From contig DAOVIO010000014.1 of assembly GCA_030673645.1 (NCBI GenBank), forward strand, positions 1 through 50,541: a stretch of DNA of 50,541 nucleotides. Direction: 5' to 3'. A model generated the notes under the pieces. That model was not told the DNA's origin, did not search any database, and worked only from the letters and a program-made list of their open reading frames with translations. A program made the position numbers and the translations under genes. Shown here piece by piece: positions 7,990 through 16,897 of this stretch. The DNA comes from JAGLSB01 sp023135955. GTDB lineage: Bacteria > Bacteroidota > Bacteroidia > Bacteroidales > GCA-2748055. How positions within the stretch are numbered: the stretch's first letter is position 1; the number at the start of each line of letters is the position of its first letter.

Positions 7990-7995
7990 ATAATT

Positions 7996-8298
7996 ATGAA
8001 TAGAAAAGATGCACGAAGTATTGCCGAAACAATTACAAATGAGCAATTACAAACAATGTTTGATACAGCAAAGGCAAAAATTACTGATTGGACGGTAGTA
8101 AGCTCAGTTAATAAAGGAATTACAAAAGGTGTAGGCTGGAACATATTAGCTAGGAATTTCGATGTTAATAAGCAACATCATATATTAGCAAAAACAAATA
8201 TGGTTCGTGAATTTGGTGAATTCCTTCCTCCCGAATTAAAACCACAAAAGATTAAAAGACAATATAAACCACCAATGCACAGAGACCCGAAATTTTAA
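7996..8298 (+). CDS. Hypothetical basic protein
   Basis: A 100-aa protein with a helical N-terminal half and a Lys/Pro-rich tail. Position and basic charge make a small-terminase role conceivable, but no helix-turn-helix is evident and a 246-aa gene intervenes before the large terminase. Function left open. Confidence 0.55.
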   Translation: MNRKDARSIAETITNEQLQTMFDTAKAKITDWTVVSSVNKGITKGVGWNILARNFDVNKQHHILAKTNMVREFGEFLPPELKPQKIKRQYKPPMHRDPKF

Positions 8299-8302
8299 TT
8301 TG

Positions 8303-8392
8303 ATGGGAGAATCAAAATTGAAAGATTGTTATAAAGAGATCGATAATATATTAATCGCAAAAGGTTTGAAAAAGCCTGATAGTAATGATTAA
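8303..8392 (+). CDS. Possible 29-aa peptide
   Basis: A short ORF between two larger genes with charged, helical composition (ESKLKDCYKEIDNI). Nothing beyond position and an intact frame supports it. Confidence 0.3.
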   Translation: MGESKLKDCYKEIDNILIAKGLKKPDSND

Positions 8393-8403
8393 AAACAAAA
8401 CAG

Positions 8404-9144
8404 ATGAAAACAAATTTAGAAAAGTGGAATTATTATCAATCAATAATTGATAATAAAACTAAGGAGTTCATTGAATCGCAAAAAGAAGGCAAAGAGATAC
8501 CTAAAGTATATTACATTGTTTATCCTATAGGGAAAGTTGCCGAAAGAACTATAATTGGCATTGAGTATTCGCATTATAAACATGGTGGAAGAACATATTA
8601 TAATGGAAAGAAACCGACAAAGAAAGATGTTGCAGCACTTGCCGAATATTCAGCCACAGAAATTCCATTCTCTATTGACAATATTTGGTTTAAGTATTCC
8701 GAAATATGGAATAAAGAAAAAGGATATACATCTACGTCCTCAGTTCTATTTACAAACGTTATAAGTAAGAATAAATTGTATTATGCCGTTGATGAAGCAG
8801 AGGCAGAAGCTACCATAGTAAGGCAACATGTCAAAGAAGAGAAAGAATTTAAAGAACAACACAAAAAAAATGGAGGCTACAATTATTCTAAAAATGGGTA
8901 TAAATTTTTAGGTTGGCAAAATGGATGGAGTCATGTTTATTATGATGAGGATGGTAGTTTGTGTTCTGTTAGTGGAAAACCTAGCAAAACGTTTGGATAT
9001 ACAAAAGAAGATTATCCAGAATATAAAAACTGCATTGATTCTAAACACAGAAGAATTGAAGTTAGCCGTAACTCAAGAGGATCAGAAAATATTGTGAGTT
9101 GCCCGATTTGTAAAATATACTGGAAATATGATTGTAGCGATTAA
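8404..9144 (+). CDS. Hypothetical protein with C-terminal CPIC motif
   Basis: A 246-aa protein and the last gene before the late-region terminator. It is rich in Tyr and Lys. A CPIC motif near residue 237 and a late Cys may bind metal. The gene lies where a small terminase subunit is often found, but the sequence does not resemble one to me. Role unknown. Confidence 0.6.
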   Translation: MKTNLEKWNYYQSIIDNKTKEFIESQKEGKEIPKVYYIVYPIGKVAERTIIGIEYSHYKHGGRTYYNGKKPTKKDVAALAEYSATEIPFSIDNIWFKYSEIWNKEKGYTSTSSVLFTNVISKNKLYYAVDEAEAEATIVRQHVKEEKEFKEQHKKNGGYNYSKNGYKFLGWQNGWSHVYYDEDGSLCSVSGKPSKTFGYTKEDYPEYKNCIDSKHRRIEVSRNSRGSENIVSCPICKIYWKYDCSD

Positions 9145-9201
9145 GCCAAACAGGTTTGGAAAATACTTGTAGTAAATAAGTTTGATTTTTAAATTCAATG
9201 A

Positions 9202-9231
9202 AAGGTTCTGTTAGTTCAGAGCCTTTTTTTT
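9202..9231 (+). terminator. Intrinsic terminator before late region
   Basis: AAGGTTCTG (9202-9210) pairs with CAGAGCCTT (9217-9225) across a 6-nt loop, with one G-T pair, and runs into eight T residues. It closes the early region. Confidence 0.85.
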
Positions 9232-9259
9232 GTGGGCGGTTATGTTCATGTATTTTGAT

Positions 9260-9267
9260 TATATTTG
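9260..9267 (+). promoter_or_regulatory. Putative late promoter -7 box (TATATTTG)
   Basis: A perfect TAnnTTTG box lies 28 nt after the terminator and about 70 nt before the terminase gene. A well-spaced TTG -33 box is not evident, so a phage factor may be needed. It probably starts late transcription. Confidence 0.45.
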
Positions 9268-9339
9268 CTCCATTGCTAAATTACACAGATGGATCATAAA
9301 AGTACCGCATAAGGGAAATATCAAAATAATAACTTTGCT

Positions 9340-10677
9340 ATGGACATGAACATTGACCCGAAATTATTTAACCCTCTTTATTGGCACATCTTGTCAGCAT
9401 TGAGGGATGATAATATTCGGTTCATTTATGTGAAGGGTGGATCATCGGCAGGGAAAACTTATTCAATCACGCAGGCATTATGTATTGATTCACTACAGAG
9501 GCATTATAATTCGATGGTGTTAAGAAAAGTATCTTCAGATATTAAAGATACCGTATTCAATGATTTTAAAGAAGTCGCAAATAAATTGAATGAAGATGTA
9601 AGATTGTTTGATATTCAGTTGAACAACATTAAAGTACTGAATTCAAATATCAGATTCAGGGGATTGGATAAGCCGGAAAAGATCAAGGGACTTTCTTCTT
9701 ACAAAAAGATATATGCAAATGAAACAACATCAATGACCTTTGCAGATTGGAAAGAGCTTAAACGAAGATTGAGGGGAAGGAGAGGGCAGCAGATTATTGC
9801 GGATTGGAATCCTATTGATAGAAATCATTGGCTGAAGAAAAAAGTAATTGATAAAGAGAAGTGGACACCACTTTCAGGAGAAATAGAAAATGTTCCTTAC
9901 AGCAAATTAGACCCTGAGCATTCTTCTGTAATGATTAATGAGGATCGTGATTCGTTATACATTTCAACAACATACAGAGATAATTATTGGATTGTCGGGC
10001 ATCCTGAATACGAAGATGTTGGCATGTTCGATCATCATACCATTAACACGTTCACGAAAATGGAGAGGGATGAGCCGGATGATTACCAAGTTTACGGATT
10101 AGGTAATTGGGGCGTAATTTCTGAGAGGTTGGTATTTAAAAACTGGACGACAGTTGACGAAATACCCGAAGGAGCAAAGAAAATACCGCAAGGGATGGAC
10201 TTTGGCATGTCTCCAGATCCTACTGTATTAGTCGATCTGTACACATTGCAGAAGGGGAAGGATCATTATTTGTTCATAGATGAGGTGTTTTATGAGAGGA
10301 ATTTATTGTCATTAGCATTAAATGAGGGAAATGAAGAGAATTCAATTGAAGAAAAACTTCAACAATGTGATGTTAAAAAGACTGACCTAATAATTGCAGA
10401 TAGCGCAGGGAAAAGGGAAATCAGAGCTTTGCGAGCAGCAGGGTGGAATGTCTGGGGCGCAAAAAAAGGATCGGGGTCAATAATGTATGGTATCAGAGTA
10501 ATGAAAAATTACTATATTTGCCTAACATCACGTTCCTTAAATATCATTAATGAGTTCGAGAATTACAAGAAACAGATCGATCACTACGGCAACATATTGC
10601 CTGAGCCAGTTGATGCGGATAATCATGGGATAGATGCCACAAGATATGTTTTAATCAATAAAGGAAGACTTTGGTAA
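9340..10677 (+). CDS. terL: Terminase large subunit
   Basis: A 445-aa packaging motor ATPase/nuclease. The Walker A motif GGSSAGKT lies at residues 33-40. The C-terminal RNase H-fold nuclease shows Asp287 in GMDFGMSPDPT, Asp354 in IIADSAGKRE and Asp432 in HGIDATRY. The length fits the PBSX-like TerL family. ATG 9340 and ATG 9346 are both possible starts. It is the first gene of the late block, and its stop overlaps the portal start. Confidence 0.93.
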   Translation: MDMNIDPKLFNPLYWHILSALRDDNIRFIYVKGGSSAGKTYSITQALCIDSLQRHYNSMVLRKVSSDIKDTVFNDFKEVANKLNEDVRLFDIQLNNIKVLNSNIRFRGLDKPEKIKGLSSYKKIYANETTSMTFADWKELKRRLRGRRGQQIIADWNPIDRNHWLKKKVIDKEKWTPLSGEIENVPYSKLDPEHSSVMINEDRDSLYISTTYRDNYWIVGHPEYEDVGMFDHHTINTFTKMERDEPDDYQVYGLGNWGVISERLVFKNWTTVDEIPEGAKKIPQGMDFGMSPDPTVLVDLYTLQKGKDHYLFIDEVFYERNLLSLALNEGNEENSIEEKLQQCDVKKTDLIIADSAGKREIRALRAAGWNVWGAKKGSGSIMYGIRVMKNYYICLTSRSLNIINEFENYKKQIDHYGNILPEPVDADNHGIDATRYVLINKGRLW

Positions 10678-12098
10678 TGAAATTATTCGGAAATAACATC
10701 TCGTTAAAAAAGAAGGGTTCAGGTTTCGTTTTATCAATTAATAAGGCTGATCAAAGTCATATTGATAGAATGCACCATTTGAACATATCACAAATCATCA
10801 ATGCCGATTCGGCTGTATGGGGTAAACTGAATAATAAATCATTATTGGAAGCGGTTTACAATTCAATTGCACCTGTCAATGCCATCATCAATCTTAAATG
10901 CGAAGCTCATGCAAACATGAACTACAAAATGAAGAATTTAAAGAATGGTGAGTTGTATACATCGGGCGATAAAGCAACAGGAATTCCAGCAGTTGATAAA
11001 TCCTTTGCTTTGTTAGAGAATCCAAATCCATTACAAGGCAAAAGTGAATTTCTGAAATTAAGCAAGGCGTATCATCAGGTATTTGGAAATGGTTATGTGT
11101 TCGGGTTGACTCCTTCGGGATTTGCTGAAGCGGACGCAGTTAGATGGAACAGTATTGAGAATTTAAAAATAGTTCCTAGTCAATACACAAAACCAATCGG
11201 TACGGGGGCTTATTTCTTCGAAACAGAATTATCAAAAATAATTCAGACTTATCTATTCGAAGCACAAAGAAGGAAAATCGAGTTTAGCCCAAATGCCATA
11301 TTACATCTTAATGAAATAAATATCTCCTTCGATAACGACCAAAACATTTATGAAGGTCAATCGAAATTAGTTCCATTGAATAAAGAAATTACCAACATTG
11401 CCATGTCTATTGAGAGCAGAAATGTGATCGGTAAAAAAAGAGGTGCATTAGGTATCTTCTCTTCAGCATTAAAAAATGATGGAGATGTTTTGCCTTTGCA
11501 GCCTAATGATAAACAAATAGCTCAGAATGAATTGGATAATTATGGAACGCTGGAAGATCAGGAAAAATGGGTTGTGACTACTCAGCCTCTACAATTTCAA
11601 AGAATCATTCTTTCGAGTAAGGAGTTAGGTTTGTTTGAAGAGGAATCGGTTTCGAATATTAAGATTTGCAATTCATTTGGTGTTCCTGAAATCCTGATGA
11701 AACTTTATGTTACAGGTGCAACTTTCGAGAATCAAGAGGCTTCTGTTCGTAGAATGTACAATGAGACAATTATTCCTGAATCTAAAGATTGGGTTAAGGG
11801 ATTCAATCAGTTGTTGAAATTAGAAGATGAAGGATTGGAATTGATTGGTGATTTTTCCCATGTTGCTGCATTGCAGGAAAACCAAAAAGAGGCTGCGGAG
11901 AAAACACAGAAATTAACTCTGAGTGGAGAGAAGTTGTTTAAAGGCGGTGCAATCACATATAATAAATGGTTAGAAATGTCAGGGATTGAGCCAACCTCAG
12001 AAGCGTATGGGAACAAACGCATCACGGAATTAACTACTGAAGAAATATTGGTTGTGACAGGTAAAATAGTTGCACGAATTGAAACAACAACAGAATAA
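10677..12098 (+). CDS. Portal protein
   Basis: A 473-aa protein. ATG 10677 overlaps the terminase stop (TAATG) and is preferred to an in-frame TTG two codons upstream. The order after TerL, the length, and segments such as YHQVFGNGYVFG and SVSNIKICNSFGVPEILM fit HK97-type portals. The dodecameric portal sits at the capsid vertex for DNA entry and tail attachment. Confidence 0.85.
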   Translation: MKLFGNNISLKKKGSGFVLSINKADQSHIDRMHHLNISQIINADSAVWGKLNNKSLLEAVYNSIAPVNAIINLKCEAHANMNYKMKNLKNGELYTSGDKATGIPAVDKSFALLENPNPLQGKSEFLKLSKAYHQVFGNGYVFGLTPSGFAEADAVRWNSIENLKIVPSQYTKPIGTGAYFFETELSKIIQTYLFEAQRRKIEFSPNAILHLNEINISFDNDQNIYEGQSKLVPLNKEITNIAMSIESRNVIGKKRGALGIFSSALKNDGDVLPLQPNDKQIAQNELDNYGTLEDQEKWVVTTQPLQFQRIILSSKELGLFEEESVSNIKICNSFGVPEILMKLYVTGATFENQEASVRRMYNETIIPESKDWVKGFNQLLKLEDEGLELIGDFSHVAALQENQKEAAEKTQKLTLSGEKLFKGGAITYNKWLEMSGIEPTSEAYGNKRITELTTEEILVVTGKIVARIETTTE

Positions 12099-12109
12099 AA
12101 ACAGACACA

Positions 12110-12220
12110 ATGAAAGAGCAAAAGAAAAAAAAATCAGCAAAACCAGACAAAGATGTTTTGGAATATGCGATTGAGCAGAGGAATAAAGCGATTAAATCAG
12201 GAAAACTCATAAATAAATAA
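12110..12220 (+). CDS. Small Lys-rich peptide
   Basis: A 36-aa ORF between portal and protease, preceded by the AAAAACAGACACA leader. It is very basic in residues 2-12, then helical. The leader supports translation. Possibly a capsid-assembly accessory, but no family is recognised. Confidence 0.5.
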   Translation: MKEQKKKKSAKPDKDVLEYAIEQRNKAIKSGKLINK

Positions 12221-12224
12221 TACC

Positions 12225-13052
12225 ATGAAAATACCGAAATTTAAAACACAAAAGGAACTATTTGCTTTTCTGATTGAAAATGAAGAAAGGTTAATTGCTC
12301 AGAAGACTGCGGAAGTAAAAGAGGCAGATGCGATTTTATTTGCTCCTGCGATTGTTTACGAAAAGGATGATCCTAATAAAGAAAACAATCCTGTTGATGT
12401 TGCAAACTTGGATGAAATTAATGTCGTTGTGATTATTAATACAACCAACCTTCTGGATGGACACATGGACGTTCATATTCCTAGATTGTGGAATAAAAGT
12501 TTGAAGGAAAATAAGATGGTCATGCACCTTCAGGAGCATAGGATGGGATTTGCAACTATTATTTCTGATGGATCGGACTTGAAGGCGTTTGTTAAAAATT
12601 ATACTTGGACAGAGCTAGGTCAGCCATTTGAAGGAGTTACAGAGGGGTTGACGTTTGATTCAAAAGTTAAGAAATCACGGAATCCATTCATGTTCGATCA
12701 GTATGCAAAAGGATTTGTTAAGAATCATTCAGTTGGAATGAGATATGTAAAATTGATTCTTTGTATTAATGATGAGGGGGCAGGAGCTAATTGGGAAGCA
12801 TGGGAGAAATATTATCCTGAGATAATTAATCCCGAAATAGCTGATAAGAAAGGTTTCTTTTGGGCTGTAACGGAGGCTAAAGTTGTTGAGGGATCAGCAG
12901 TTCCGTTGGGATCAAATTGGGTTACTCCTACATTGGAAAATAACAAAGTAAACAGTAATCCTAAAATGGATGATTTTGTTATTGAAGAGGTTGAGGAAAT
13001 CAAAGAGGAAAAAGGATTGAACTATCAGAGAATGATTGAAAACTTAAAATAA
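12225..13052 (+). CDS. Putative prohead protease
   Basis: A 275-aa protein between portal and major capsid, the usual place for the maturation protease. His101 in MVMHLQEH and Ser224 in VVEGSAVPLGSN fit the His/Ser pattern of caudoviral prohead proteases (HK97 gp4-like), with SVGMRY at about residue 169 in between. It is expected to cleave the capsid N-terminal delta region during maturation. The fold assignment rests on motif spacing and order only. Confidence 0.7.
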   Translation: MKIPKFKTQKELFAFLIENEERLIAQKTAEVKEADAILFAPAIVYEKDDPNKENNPVDVANLDEINVVVIINTTNLLDGHMDVHIPRLWNKSLKENKMVMHLQEHRMGFATIISDGSDLKAFVKNYTWTELGQPFEGVTEGLTFDSKVKKSRNPFMFDQYAKGFVKNHSVGMRYVKLILCINDEGAGANWEAWEKYYPEIINPEIADKKGFFWAVTEAKVVEGSAVPLGSNWVTPTLENNKVNSNPKMDDFVIEEVEEIKEEKGLNYQRMIENLK

Positions 13053-13108
13053 TCAAGCCGTCCGAGTGACACTTGATAAGAAACTGAAGCCGTCCGAGTG
13101 ACACTTCA
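13052..13108 (+). other. Tandem RNA hairpins upstream of major capsid gene
   Basis: An 18-nt core, GCCGTCCGAGTGACACTT, occurs twice 32 nt apart. Copy 1 is closed by ATCAAG/CTTGAT (13052-13057 with 13072-13077). Copy 2 is closed by TGAAG/CTTCA (13085-13089 with 13104-13108). The C-G to G-C change is compensatory. Both have an inner GTC/GAC stem with a CGAGT loop. Confidence 0.7.
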
Positions 13109-13146
13109 AAAAATAAACATAATTATTAATTTAAATTTTAGAAACG

Positions 13147-14913
13147 ATGAGACTTGGAAAAATGTTATTTGGAATGGGTGAAAAACAAAATTATCATTTA
13201 ATTGGGTTCTTCGCTTTTTTCGCTATGGCTATCTTTGCATTCGTGCAGGGATCACAAGCGGAAGGTATTATGCTTATGACGGGAGGTGCAGGCGCTGCAT
13301 TGACTGAGAGCGAACAAAAATTGGTTGAAGCGATTGCCGAAAAACGTAAAACGGCTATTGATAAAGCCAATGCGGAATTGAGAGTCGAATTCACGGAGAA
13401 GATTGAGGGATTGAATATCCCCACAAAAGAAAATCTGAAAGAGTTCTCGGATGAAGAGTTGACAGAGATTAAGGCAGAATTGAAAAAACTTGGTCTTGAA
13501 AAAGCTGAAATCAAAAATATCTTAACCGCACAGGGTAAAGATATAAATGGCTTTAAAGAAAAAGGATTTTTGGTTCAGGGTAAAGCAAGCAAATCACAAT
13601 CATTGAAAGAGAAGTTAGGAAGTATCTTGAAACATATTTTCGAAACTGATGATTTCAAGCAATTCGAAAGCAAAAATTTTGCCGGAGGTACGCAAAAATA
13701 TACTCTTACAATGGATGGCGAAGTAATGGATTACAATGATGCCGATGAGAGTAGAAAAGCAGCCTCAGAGAAAGCGGTTTCTGTTGCTTCTGATCACACA
13801 GGATCGGTATTGATTGCTGATGTTAGGAATAACATTAGGGACATTCCACTTCGTGAAACTCATATTCGTGATTTAATGCCAATGACTGTGACAGCAGGAA
13901 CAACTATTGTAGCACCTGAAGTAACAGATTATACTGATGCTTTCACACAGGGCGCAATTATGGTTGGTGAGAATACAGAGGCTGGATTATCTGTGTTTAA
14001 AACTAAAGAGAATACTTGGGCGGTGAAACGTATTGCAAGAGCAATGGAGGTTTCGAAACGTTATTTCAAAACGAATGGATTGAATTGGGTTATGAATTGG
14101 ATTCTGCAAAGATTACCAGATCAAATTCAGTTTGTTGAAGATTTCCAATTGTTATTCGGTGACGGAGCAGGAAACAATGTTGATGGTATTACTAAAAATG
14201 CACAGCAATTTGGTACTTTATCGCAAACTTATGTGGCAACTTCTTTTTCTTCTGTTGCAACATACGAAGCAGGAGCGAAAATACTTGTAACATTTGCAGC
14301 AGCGCACAACCTGAAAAATGGTGATAACCTGACAATTGCCAATGCTACTGAAGCAACTTATAATGCAGCACATAAAAATGTGATTGTGCAGAATCAATTC
14401 TCTGTTATCATTGATGTGGCTTATGTTGTTGAGGCTGATACTTCAGCTTGGACAGGAACAGGGTTGAGTTATTGGTATCAATTAATTGATAATGCTCAGG
14501 AATTTGATGTATTGTCGGTTGCAAAAGCATTATTGAATGCAGGAGAATATCAAGCAACAGGTGCGGTCTTACATAGTTCTGATGTTGAGAACCTTGGATT
14601 ACTGAAAGGGACGGATGCTCATTATGTTGGAGTTTCGAGAGATGCGGCAGGAAGATTGAATATCAATGCAATGCCTATTGCAGTAACTAATGCAATGCCA
14701 GCAGGTCATTTCTTGGTTGGTGATTTCCAACGTGCAGTTGAGTTTGCAGTTTACACGCCTCTATCTATACAGTTGTCCGAAGACACAACCGACAAAAAGA
14801 AAAACCAAATTACGGTTATTGCGGAGGAAGAATTTATCATGCCTCTATATAATCCATTCTGGTTTATGTATGGAACTTTTACAGCAGCCAAGGCAGCTAT
14901 TGAAAAACCCTAA
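13147..14913 (+). CDS. Major capsid protein, HK97 fold, with N-terminal extension
   Basis: A 588-aa protein. Residues 45-200 are charged and helical, like the HK97 delta/scaffold domain. The HK97-type core begins near residue 215 (VASDHTGSVLIADVRNNI). Two oddities stand out: residues 18-33 are strongly hydrophobic, like a membrane segment, and residues about 362-440 read as an inserted beta domain (AHNLKNGDNLTIANAT). ATG 13147 is the only start that keeps the hydrophobic segment; MLMTGG at about residue 42 is an alternative. A terminator hairpin follows. Confidence 0.88.
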   Translation: MRLGKMLFGMGEKQNYHLIGFFAFFAMAIFAFVQGSQAEGIMLMTGGAGAALTESEQKLVEAIAEKRKTAIDKANAELRVEFTEKIEGLNIPTKENLKEFSDEELTEIKAELKKLGLEKAEIKNILTAQGKDINGFKEKGFLVQGKASKSQSLKEKLGSILKHIFETDDFKQFESKNFAGGTQKYTLTMDGEVMDYNDADESRKAASEKAVSVASDHTGSVLIADVRNNIRDIPLRETHIRDLMPMTVTAGTTIVAPEVTDYTDAFTQGAIMVGENTEAGLSVFKTKENTWAVKRIARAMEVSKRYFKTNGLNWVMNWILQRLPDQIQFVEDFQLLFGDGAGNNVDGITKNAQQFGTLSQTYVATSFSSVATYEAGAKILVTFAAAHNLKNGDNLTIANATEATYNAAHKNVIVQNQFSVIIDVAYVVEADTSAWTGTGLSYWYQLIDNAQEFDVLSVAKALLNAGEYQATGAVLHSSDVENLGLLKGTDAHYVGVSRDAAGRLNINAMPIAVTNAMPAGHFLVGDFQRAVEFAVYTPLSIQLSEDTTDKKKNQITVIAEEEFIMPLYNPFWFMYGTFTAAKAAIEKP

Positions 14914-14922
14914 TTGAAAATT

Positions 14923-14949
14923 AATCCGCTCTGCTAGTTAGAGCGGATT
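14923..14949 (+). terminator. Hairpin terminator after capsid gene
   Basis: A perfect 10-bp stem, AATCCGCTCT with AGAGCGGATT, closes a 7-nt loop and is followed by TTAATATTTT. The T tract is interrupted, so termination may be partial. That would raise capsid mRNA over downstream genes. Confidence 0.65.
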
Positions 14950-14962
14950 TTAATATTTTATC

Positions 14963-15391
14963 ATGAAAAAGTATTTGATAATATTGTTTGTTGCATTTAC
15001 AGTATTTGCACAGGCGCAATCACAAAAGGGCAAAGTGGTAGCCATTACTCCTGCCAATGTCGAGGGAGCAGAAACAATTTATTTTGTTACTGAGCCGTGG
15101 TCACAAAATTGGAATTTAACTATTCAGGCTTTGTGTACTGAGGTAGGTGGAACGTCCGACGGAACAATCAGGCTGGAACAATCAACTGATGGTATTAGTT
15201 GGGAGGATTTTACAGATGAGGCTGGACTATTAAAAAGCTATCCGAATGATACTCTTACTATTGTTGATGGAGCTGTTGGTAAGTGGATAATACAGAAAAC
15301 TCTGGATTATCAATACAGGCTGGCAGTAACAGGAACGGCATCTGATACTACTTTGATTATTGCGAAATATATATGGAAGGATATTAAGTAA
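14963..15391 (+). CDS. Virion-region protein with signal peptide
   Basis: A 142-aa protein located between the capsid and connector genes. It opens with a textbook Bacteroidota signal peptide (MKKYLIILFVAFTVFAQAQ). The rest is beta-rich, with an STDGISWEDF segment (about residue 72) like that of sandwich domains in phage surface proteins. It may be a capsid decoration protein or an exported factor. The signal peptide is hard to reconcile with cytoplasmic assembly. Confidence 0.65.
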   Translation: MKKYLIILFVAFTVFAQAQSQKGKVVAITPANVEGAETIYFVTEPWSQNWNLTIQALCTEVGGTSDGTIRLEQSTDGISWEDFTDEAGLLKSYPNDTLTIVDGAVGKWIIQKTLDYQYRLAVTGTASDTTLIIAKYIWKDIK

Positions 15392-15427
15392 AAATACACT
15401 CCTCGGGGGTACTAATCTTTTTATGTT

Positions 15428-15610
15428 ATGAAAATAGTAATTGAAACAAAGGGTAAGTCGGATTCTACATTGATTGCTCAGTTAAAGGGCATTCAAAGGT
15501 ATTTCAAATTCAGCATGAAAGTAGAAGGCGAAGGCGAAGGCGAAAAACCACAGAAGCCGATAAAGACCCAAAAGAAAAAGGGTTTGCACAATAAAATCAT
15601 AGGTAAATAA
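15428..15610 (+). CDS. Small Lys-rich protein
   Basis: A 60-aa protein with an alpha/beta start and a GEGEGE run (a tandem hexamer around 15525-15545) followed by a Lys/Pro-rich tail. It ends 6 nt before the connector gene. Function unknown. Confidence 0.55.
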   Translation: MKIVIETKGKSDSTLIAQLKGIQRYFKFSMKVEGEGEGEKPQKPIKTQKKKGLHNKIIGK

Positions 15611-15616
15611 TTCACA

Positions 15617-16198
15617 ATGTCAATAATTGATAAGTCATATTTTAAGGGAAAGATCGTTATTCCAAGCACGAACAAGCCTGTTGTTGCTGAAACGGTTAAT
15701 TTGTTTATCACAACAGAGGAAAGACAATTTATGATTGATTTACTTGGAAATGAGTTGTATCAATTGATGTTAGGGGAAGAAGCAAATGAACCTTTTAAAA
15801 GTTTAATAGAGGGTGCAGATTTCACTATGGATTTTTTAGGAAGGACTTTGAACTTAAAATGGAACGGATTGCAAAATTCGGATAAGATAAGTCCAATCTC
15901 CTACTATGTTTATTGCAAGTACAGAGAGAGTAAAAATAGCGGCTTTACAGGTTCAGTTGAAACAAAGGGTAAGAAAGAAAATACTGTAGTTATTAATCCA
16001 AGGGCAAAAATCGTTGCATCTTGGAATTTGATGGTTGATCTTCGGGGCGAAGTTGGAAAGAGCTTCCATCCTTATCAATCAAGCTACGAGGTTTTTAATG
16101 GACAACCTACTGCTTACAATTACCTGTTAGCTAATATTGATTTGTTTCCAACATGGATATTCACTCCACAAAATTACATGAATGTATTCGGTTTCTAA
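15617..16198 (+). CDS. Head-tail connector (adaptor) candidate
   Basis: A 193-aa helical protein following the capsid gene. ISPISYYVYCKYRES and the surrounding helices resemble the gp6-like connector family common in Bacteroidota phages (possibly DUF6712, from memory). It would bind the portal from below. It overlaps the next gene by 17 nt. Confidence 0.65.
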   Translation: MSIIDKSYFKGKIVIPSTNKPVVAETVNLFITTEERQFMIDLLGNELYQLMLGEEANEPFKSLIEGADFTMDFLGRTLNLKWNGLQNSDKISPISYYVYCKYRESKNSGFTGSVETKGKKENTVVINPRAKIVASWNLMVDLRGEVGKSFHPYQSSYEVFNGQPTAYNYLLANIDLFPTWIFTPQNYMNVFGF

Positions 16199-16895
16199 CA
16201 TACCACTTTTAAAAGACCTTATGGAGGCTGTAGTTGCAGCAATCCGTCCTACGGGTGCAATTTCTTCTACGGAGGAAACAAGTGGGAATACAAAGGTATT
16301 TTCTGAAAATAACTTATCTGAGGGCGATGTTGTTAGTATGGATAATACTGACTATGTTCTTTTATCGGCTACGGATGAGTATTTCATTGTGGAAGGAATT
16401 GATATTGTGGCAACTGAATGGAGTGGACTTGCACCTTATTATGATCATGGTCATTTGGAAGAAATGACTCAGAAATTAAAAGAGAAGGATGCAAGCGATA
16501 CTTATCGCTACCAGAAATATCCTTTGATCGTACTAATTGAAGACATACCAGAATCAATCACGACAGATTTACCCGAATCAGTTTATTCTGAGGTGAATTG
16601 CAATGTATTAATATTTAATTTCAGCCAAAGGGAATGGGATGCTCCTGAGAGATATTCCGAGAACATTGAGCCTGTATTAATGCCTTTGTATGTTGATTTC
16701 ATGAATCAGATAGTTGATTCTAATTTGTTTGATATTGATCTTGATGAGGTAATCCCTCATAATCCCATCAAACGCCTTGCGTGGGGCAAAGAATCCCTGT
16801 ACGGCAATGATGGCGATATTACGGACGACCATATTGATGCTATTGATATCGAGAATATGGTTTTGAGAATGAAATATAATTGTTTAAATACATAA
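16182..16895 (+). CDS. Head closure / tail completion candidate
   Basis: A 237-aa protein between the connector and tail tube. The C-terminal half, YPLIVLIEDIPE to DDHIDAIDIENMVLRMKYN, resembles proteins found at this position in other Bacteroidota phages, which are thought to end or close the tail. The N-terminal 80 residues are more variable. It starts within the connector gene. Confidence 0.6.
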   Translation: MYSVSNIPLLKDLMEAVVAAIRPTGAISSTEETSGNTKVFSENNLSEGDVVSMDNTDYVLLSATDEYFIVEGIDIVATEWSGLAPYYDHGHLEEMTQKLKEKDASDTYRYQKYPLIVLIEDIPESITTDLPESVYSEVNCNVLIFNFSQREWDAPERYSENIEPVLMPLYVDFMNQIVDSNLFDIDLDEVIPHNPIKRLAWGKESLYGNDGDITDDHIDAIDIENMVLRMKYNCLNT

Positions 16896-16897
16896 CA

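Noticed and set aside
7996..9144. Small terminase subunit
   Set aside because: Position alone suggests it; neither gene shows a convincing DNA-binding domain.
13055..13106. CRISPR-like repeats
   Set aside because: Only two copies with a 12-nt gap, no cas genes, and compensatory stems point to RNA hairpins.
15398..15422. G-rich hairpin (ACTCC/GGGGT) as terminator
   Set aside because: Only five pairs with one T-G, and a short T tract; too weak to list.
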